Notes under the pieces: generated by a model | Databases searched by the model: none | Told to the model about the DNA's origin: nothing | What the model saw: only the letters and a program-made list of their open reading frames with translations | In this document: positions 11,266-20,200 of the stretch, piece after piece | Layout: the number at the start of each line of letters is the position of its first letter | Numbering within the stretch: the stretch's first letter is position 1 | Translations under genes and position numbers: made by a program | DNA from: Saccoglossus kowalevskii | Taxonomy: Eukaryota; Hemichordata; Enteropneusta; Harrimaniidae | Assembly: GCF_000003605.2 (NCBI RefSeq) | Contig: NW_003143821.1 | Location: 89,806 to 116,992, forward strand | Direction of reading: 5' to 3' | DNA: 27,187 bases

Positions 11266-14200
11266 TTTGTTTGTGTAATACTCAATTCTCCACTCTTACT
11301 ATACCAGAATTCACAGGCATATTAGAAACAGAAATCTTATGAAGAAACAGCCTTTTTTCAGTGATACCAGAGTTTCCTCAAAAATTATAAGTATTATAAC
11401 AATAAAAAAAAAACATGGTATATCTACAAACCTGAAAACAAAGAGAATCAGAAAAACTAGACATATGAGAAGAACAGCAATGATGACACCAACGATGATG
11501 GCAATTTTCACAACTGTATCCTCAGGTTCGCCTGCATACATCGGTACCGGGGTTGACGCCAACGTGGAAGACAAAATAGTGACAACTGGTCTCACAGGGG
11601 TCGTGGTCTGAGCAGGATCAGCTACAGGAAAGAATGAATTGGTGTTATACAATATCAGTATCAATTGGATAAAAGCATAAGCCATAAATTAAAAGACGTT
11701 CAACAAACTTTGACAGATAGCTTTTGGTAAATATCACATATTTAAACATATGCCAGATGGGGTGGCTTTAAACTGGTTGTCGCTGAGAAGCTTACTCTGC
11801 CAAGATTATTTCTACTTAGTTTATAAATCAAGGAAAATAATATAATTATGATATGTTGATCCACATGGAATAAAATACATAAAAAAAATTTTCTGCATTT
11901 TTTACTCTGATTTCTAATTTGTCTTATAATTATATATTCATGTTCTACCAATGACCCCCATAAAACTATAGTCAAACTTTGTTGAACTTTTGTTAGAATA
12001 CTTTCCAACATTTGTGATAAAGTACGGTACTGTAAAGGTATTATTTTCACTGGTATTTAATTTCATGATTTAATGACATGTGATCATATTCAATTCTATA
12101 ATTGTAGTTTTACATGTTTATAGTGATTGTACTTCACTTGTCATTGTAAATACTGAAATTGAAACCCAGAAAAAATTACAATAGATTATCAACAGTCATA
12201 CAACCCATACAAGGAATTACTGAATTAGAAGCTGGGAGCAGGTAAAGGGAGTTAAAACCAAGTGCAAACTAAAAAAAAGTATAATTATAATAATAAAGGA
12301 GACTACATGAAATAAGTTATTAAATGAAAACAGAACAATTCTATTCAAAATGCAATCACTTAAAATATGAAACAACTCAATTTTAAAAATCAAACGTGAA
12401 AAAAAAAAAATAATAATAATAATAATAAAAAAACTATTACTAATAGTGACATGCCACAGAAAGTAATACAAAAAAAAAAAAAACATGCATGAATACTACA
12501 TAAATACAGTACTACTGTGCAATGATTAACATCTGAAACTTCAATGATTAATAATTTTATAAAGCCAGTATCTTGAAAATAAGCATCTCACCATACTTGT
12601 TTTCCAACAAATTAATAGTGGGAAAATGTATACCGGGAGTTATTATAGCCAGTAAAATTGACAAGTTGAGGTCGTTGACCCCATACATTAAAGCAAGAGG
12701 CACCTGCACACGCGCGGGAATGGAGTCCCAAGCGACAATAACAACACACGCTAAAAATGCAAAGGCTAATGGGTAGACAGACGCTTGTTTGTGAACAATG
12801 ACACGCTATGGCCATCTGACGCATGCGCAGGTGACGACTCCCCCACTTTAATGTATTACGTGGAGAATATACAACTAAAAAAAAAATTCCAAAGTCATAT
12901 CAAATTAATAATAGGAAGATTTGATAAGCATTCAAGTTTCAGAGCTCATAAAAAAAAAAGATAGAAGAGTCAATTACAGTATTGAACTCTGTCTGCATGC
13001 AAAGAAGAGTATTAGCACAGTGAGTGGGAGACTCTGCTAAACCTTGTTATACTAGATCGTTTGAACGAACACAGCCATAACCACCATAACACACAAAATG
13101 CATAAATAAGCTGGTGTAGGTAGAAGCATACTATATACAACTATGAACAAAATCTGCTTAATATTCACCGTGCATGAAATGATAGACTGGCGTTTCCCGT
13201 CCGTAGTATGAACGGGTAGGATTTTTAATGCTAAACGTAATAGCCTGCACAGTGACGGCATACTTAGTGTTCAACACCAGATTGTCCAAGCGACAATACG
13301 AGGCAACCTCTCCAGACACCATACGCACTTTTTCTTGAGGTGTATCTAACTTCCAGTACTTGACCAAGTAATAGTCAACTTGTTTGAAAATGTATGCAGG
13401 TGGTGCCCAGAGTACAACAGCGGTGGTTTTCGTTAAGTAGGTGACTTTCAGACTTCTTGGTACGCTTGGGCCTACATTTATTGGAAATATTGTATTTTTA
13501 ACATCAACTGTAAAATCATTACGTTGACCATATTTGCTCTGTTACAAGACAATTCCCAATAGAAAGCACACATATATAAACAAATTTTGTTTAGTCAATG
13601 CTGATTTATTAATACATTTGCATTATTAATAGAGCAAATATGGTACAGCTATATTTTTCTCACATACACTAAATTTCAGAGAGATGAAAAAAAAATTTGC
13701 ATTGCTATGAATCTTACTGATTTTCCAATAATTCCTGAAAATTAGTCTAGCGTAAAAAACATTCAGGTGAATTCAGGCCATATATTTGACTTGCATATGG
13801 GGGGAAAAAAATGCTTGGTCAGTAATACATGAGTAACTCCACAGTACCTTTAAAAAAAAGATAAATGATAGAGGGTGCTAGTTACATTATACCTCATGAT
13901 CACACATGTCTTAATTAAAAATAGTAAACAATGACATATATTATTACAAATTGTTGCAGTTACTGTGTGACAATAAATTTCAGCAATATGTGACCTTTAG
14001 AGGTTATGCAAAGCTCCAGGATATGTGACTAATAGGATTATGACAATTGCAGTATCGGTAATCACATCTTTCAACGTTCTCTGCTTAACTCTTCAATAAC
14101 TGCATGAAATGCGGTCAATTTGACGACATGCGAACAAGTGTAGCAAATACACATATAGATGCAGGACATGAATTATCAATTCTGTAGTACTTACGTCTAG

Positions 14201-17200
14201 AATCGGTGGTTGTGTTAAGCATGATAGATGTATCGCCACGTACATTCGCCATTGATATGGCCGATACTTGCGTTGAATACTCCGTGGCTGCTTCTACAAA
14301 ACAGAGAGTACTACTGTTAGGATGATCAATAGACATAAAAAAACAGATCTGGGGGAGGGGTAATTTCAATGGTGATAAAAAAAATCATCAATTTTCCATG
14401 TCTTGGCTGCTTATTAGAAATGAGATGCAATATGGTCAAAAACTGCGCAAACATTTTTTTTTCATCACAGAAAAATATTTATTAAAAACGGAGAATTGAA
14501 GATATCGACACAAAATGATCAAATCTCATAGAGGTCACCAAGGAACATATTTACCAAGTATAAACCCAATAGAGTTGTGGGTTTTCAAGAAGAAATCATT
14601 TGGAATTTCACTGCGACCCCGACTAAATCAGACCTACTGCTGAGCACAAACTTTTAGAGACTAAATTAAAGTATTGTATTTTCATGGTGCATGTAGAAAA
14701 TGACTGCCACAGCAATACTACAGTCAGTGACTCAAAATGGTCACTGTATGTCTGAGAAAAAGGTGATGTAAAAAAATGAAAAAAAAAATGTCGTAAAGTA
14801 CAAACCTAGTTCCGTTAAATTATAATTAATGACTTTTGGTTGACCTAAAGCTGTCTGGTATTGCCTAAATAATTCATCTGTACCAGTCTCCCAATATTCT
14901 ATGATGTATTTTGCAATTGGATCGCCCGGTACAGGAACAGAGGGTTTCCAGCTGAGATCCATGGAGAATGCTCTTAAATCTTTGACATGAAAATTTGTAG
15001 GTGCACTAGGTTTCGCTGTATAAAAAAAAAAATAGATAAGATTCACACATGTCTGTTGTTGATAATGTGCATGAACACATCTATGTTGATAAAGCACATT
15101 TGCATTTCTATGTTGATATTTGTACATGCACACTTTTATGTGCAAATAAAACTGTGATTCAAGTGTAAAAAGTGTGGGCACTTCAGAATGGTGGCCTGGT
15201 CACTGTACTGGTACACTAGAATTGCCCAATGGTGGTCACTAACACAGGATGCCAGTAAAAACAATTAATACAATATTTATAATTTCCGGAGTAGAAGATC
15301 ACAGAGCACTATTAGAATTGCATTCCCAAAGATTACGATATAATACGTCTGCAAAAACAAACAAACATGCTCTTCTCTTGTTCAATCTTATCAGAGACAG
15401 AGAGGGCAAGACGTACCTTGTTGCGTTGTCTCATTGACTGGTGTACTATAATTACCGATGCTGTCACCGCTGACAAAAGCTACCCATATGACATATTTTG
15501 TACTAGCATCAAGGCCTGATATTTCAACACTCTATGGGCGAGAAAATAAAATGGATGATGATGATGATTATTATTATTATTACAATGTTTGATTCCAGGT
15601 CACCTGACAGATAAATCTGTAGAATATACCATATTTTCTCTTTCACAAAACTTACTGTGATGTCTGTTTGCTCTACTGTAACATTTTCTTTCTGTGCATT
15701 GTCTTCATTCACTGCATACATTATGATATATCCTGATATTCGACAAAAGACGAGGTCATTCGACGGCCGCTTCCATGAGACTTGAATTGTACTTGTATCC
15801 CACGATGTAGCAGCAACGTCTTGTGGAATTCCAATGGCACCTGCAGTTGTTGCATGATAGGTTAATATTAAAGTAAAAAATAAAAATAAATAAAAATAAA
15901 TAAAAATAAATAAAAATAAATAAAAATAAATAAATAAAAATTCAGCCAAACAATTGCAACCTTACCCTTGGTGAAATAAGCAATCAAATTCGGAATGAAA
16001 GAAGTTACCGTCAATGAAATGTCCCCAATCCAGTTTTTAGTGACTGCCAACATTAATGCCCAATCATTATGATACAAAGTGGGGCCAATTTATTTGTGCG
16101 ACTCCTTTTTTCATTATGGCCATGACATTCATAATGCATTTTTAGCATGAAACTGATGATAATCAGATTCTGAAAACAGATGCATGTGGTGAATGTGGTA
16201 AATGATGTATGTGTAAAATTTGAATATGATCAGTCCAGCTATGATAGCAATATGGCTCCAAAAACAAAATGGCCATCAGTCAGCCATTTTGAATTAAAAC
16301 AAGCAGCCTCTCGGCTGAGATAGCTCCGCTGTTAGCAAGGCACATTTCAATTAAAGAACTGAAGATATCATTAGAAAATGAACAATATGTATAGTATGTA
16401 TAGCAATCGGACTTGCTGTTTTCAACAAGAATTCAAAAATATCACTTTTTACCAAAAATTACAAAAATATTCACCAAAATTAGAAAATTAATGATATCAT
16501 CACAAAATGAACAAATCTGAGAGAGGTCCACATGTAGTACCTATATATGTAATATCAAAGCAATAGGACTAGCGGTTTTTAACAAGAAGTTGAAAATATC
16601 ACTTTTTACCAAAAATGACAAAAACATTAACCAAAATTAGAAAATTAAAGATATCATTACAAAATGAACAAATCTGAGAGAGGTCCACATGTAGTACCTA
16701 TATATGTAATATCAAAGCAATTGGACTTGCGGTTTTTAACAAGAAGTCAAAAATATCACTTTTTACCAAAAATTACAAAAATATTCACCAAAATTAGAGA
16801 ATTGAAGATATCATCACGAAATGAACAAATCTGAGAGAGGTCGACATGTAGTACCTATATATGTAAATATCAAAGCAATTGGACTTGCGGTTTTCAACAA
16901 GAAGTCGAAAATATCACTTTTTACCAAAAATGACAAAAATATTCACCAAAATTAGAGAATTGAAGATATCATTACAAAATGAACAAATCTGAGAGAGGTC
17001 CACATGTAGTACCTATATATGTAATATCAATTTGAAAGCAATTGCACTTGCGGTTTTCAACAAGAAGTCGAAAATATCACTTTTTACTAAAAATGACAAA
17101 AATATTCACCAAAATTAGAGAATTAAAGATATCATCATGAAATGAACAAATCTGAGAGAGGTCTACCCAAGGTACATATACACCAAGTATCAAAGCATTC

Positions 17201-20200
17201 AGGCTTGTAGTTTTCAAGAAGAAGTCGAAAAAGTAAAACATTGACACGGACGACGACGACGGACGACGACGACGGACAATCACTCATATGATAAGCTCCA
17301 CTCGACAAAGTCGACAGCGGAACTAAAAAGTAAAACATTGACACGGACGACGACGGACAATCACTCATATGATAAGCTCCGCTTGACAAAGTCGACAGCG
17401 GAGCTAAAAAAATAGTGTGCATTCGGCTACCTTGAATTGGAACAGTCGGTCCTGGCATGTCTGAGATACATGTAATTGTGCAGACGAACATACACATAGA
17501 CACACCAAGGTGAAATTATAAGTTATATAAAGCAAATGTGCTAATTCACATATCAGAAGTTTGTCTATGGTCAAAATAATTTATATTTTAACATTACAGT
17601 ACACAATGAACGCAGTTTATAGTTTAGTTGCATTTCTATTGAGATGTGCTGAATAGTTCAGAATATAATTTTCCAAATGAACATTGAATACAATGGCATT
17701 TTGGGCAGTTAAGCTGTGTTCATGTTCACTTTGTGAGCCCATCCTAATGGTCTGACCCTGGTCTTTAAAACGTGCCAGATTTAGTTTTAGTCCGTGCTAA
17801 GTGTTCACTGACTCATTTTTTGTTAGCACAGGCTAAGGTATTTGACATCTTAGCCCGAGCTAAGGGAGCTGTACATGTGCGATACTAATAGACCAATCCC
17901 TAATTTTAACAGGGTGACCATAGAACAACCAAGCTTGCTAAAGAAAGGGCTGAGTTCGAATGGCACAGAAGACACTCACACAGAAACAGCATTTGGTTTT
18001 CTGATTACATTTATAATGACTATTTTCTTAACTAGAATCCCAGACAAGTATGGATGAACATGAGTATATTATGCACTTACTTTCTTTAAGTGTTGTAATT
18101 TGTTTCGACTCCGGACTGGGAAGCGAAGTCAAATTATTAGCTTTTGCAATGACTGCAAAGCTATAGTTGGTTTGTGATCGAAGTGACGTTATTACTGCGT
18201 ATGTACTGCTTGTATTCACTCCACTATTTATCATTTCATTACCGTCCATACTGCAATAAAATAAGTGCATTAAAAATTATTAAATTATGAATGAATCTTT
18301 ATGGTTTGAACAGCAACATAAAACCTTGGTTATTCAAATATCAACAGTCTTTGAGGAAAGTGTGTATGAAACGAGGATATAATAAAACAATTTATCACCT
18401 ATTATTAACACAGAACTGAAATTTACAACTGATTAACGAGAAGCCATATTTTTTCCCACTATAACTTTTCGTAATCCGATGGTTCAAAGGAATTCGCTCT
18501 TCATAAGTTCATGCAAGTTCCATGTGTGAATCACATCATTGAATTTAAGTATGATAAATATTTACTTATCTTGAAATTGATCAATGAGGATCTCAAATTT
18601 ATAAGTAATACATCAATGAACATTTTATGAAATTGTAGAAATACAGTGTTTTCATAACTCCTTTCCATGAAACTTAACTTGGAAATCAACAAAATTAAAA
18701 TCAAGTTGGTCCAATCATAACTGACAAACTGGGAGTAGAAATGAACCCAAACAATAAAGATTCATTCCTTTAACATTCAAGGTTATACATTTGTATAAAT
18801 AAAATAGAAACATCTGTTTTTACTGGATATGTACATGTATGTGTACAAGCAAGAGCAGCCTGATATTGGCTATTCAGTTTACATCGCAGTGTACTCAGTT
18901 GTGAGTTTCCATCACAGTAAATTCAAACGAAGAGTTACCCAATGCAAGTTACTTACATTTGTAAGTGGATAGCAGTGGTAGACAACATATCGTAGCTCAA
19001 ACATACAGATATTCAAACAAGGCAGTTTAACAATTAATTTAAAATTGGTAATGACCAATCGGAATTAACACTGTCATCATAGCAATTCCTACTTCTCTTC
19101 ATTCATAAAGCAAACGTTGTACTTCCGTGTAGTTTTGTAGTTTCCTGAGCATGACTCAAAACCATGATTTTATTTTCACCATATTCTGATTCTTAAGTGT
19201 GCAAACCAAGAGAAAAAATAACTTACCTCTGCAAAACAAAATAGGTAATTGCGCTGCTGAAGAAATCTGAGTTATTGCTTGGCAACCAATTGAGTAATAC
19301 TTGACAGGAAGTGATGTCATTGACTGATGGCTGACCAGGAGATGCAGGTTTAACTGAAAAAGAAGATAAATCAATAAAAATGATGTAAACAGCACATAAA
19401 TATCTTGTCAGTGAATATTTCATTTACTGGAGGTATTCATGTCTAAATGAAAAAAATAAATATATATCATCTTAGTATTGTAAATATGTAATGATATTAT
19501 TAAAATTATTATTCATTGAATACTGCAGAACACGTTGAAATAGCTGCATACAATTTTAGCGGATTTTACTTTTATTTGATCTTATTTTAGCTAAAGTGTT
19601 GACAATCTCCCTGTGAGAATAAACTTTCTATTACATTAGCTGCATCTCGAATTAGCAAAATTACAGATTAGCTAAACTAGCTAAAGTAACATGCTAGCTA
19701 AAAAGACAGGTTTTACTGTACTCATTGCCAAGCAAAGTCCTGCATATTTTTCCATAGTAGCAGTATTATTCTTTTAAATAACCAATTTTTTTATTGATTA
19801 AACTTAGGTGACAGCAGGGACACAAAAGAGCTTGATACACATCAACTATTACAAACAAACACTCACAGTAAGAACACTTGAATAGTTACTTCACAAAAAC
19901 ACCTGATACACATAAAATATAAACATTCGCTACACATTGTCACTATATAAGAACACTGATACTGGATACATAAAAACTACACTCTCAGGCACTTTAGTGA
20001 CATCAAGACGAACACTGTATATGAATAAAATATTGCCCCAGTAAAAGAATTAAATACCATACCCCCCCTCCTTTGCACAGTAATCAAAAAATCAATCAAT
20101 TAAACGTCAATTCAAATTACAGTTATCATCATTCTCTGAATAGAAAAAAAAAATGGAACAACAGTCTTCGAAACGATCTCTGAATTAAATGAGTCATCAA

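Noticed and set aside
12612-12824. Cys-rich 70-codon minus-strand frame
   Set aside because: Considered as a secreted Cys-rich peptide or alternative exon. Cysteine spacing is irregular, there is no signal peptide, and the phase does not fit the RPTP neighbours with clear splice sites.
17945-17965. GAGTTCGAATGGC as a tRNA B-box
   Set aside because: No matching A-box, acceptor stem or cloverleaf around it.
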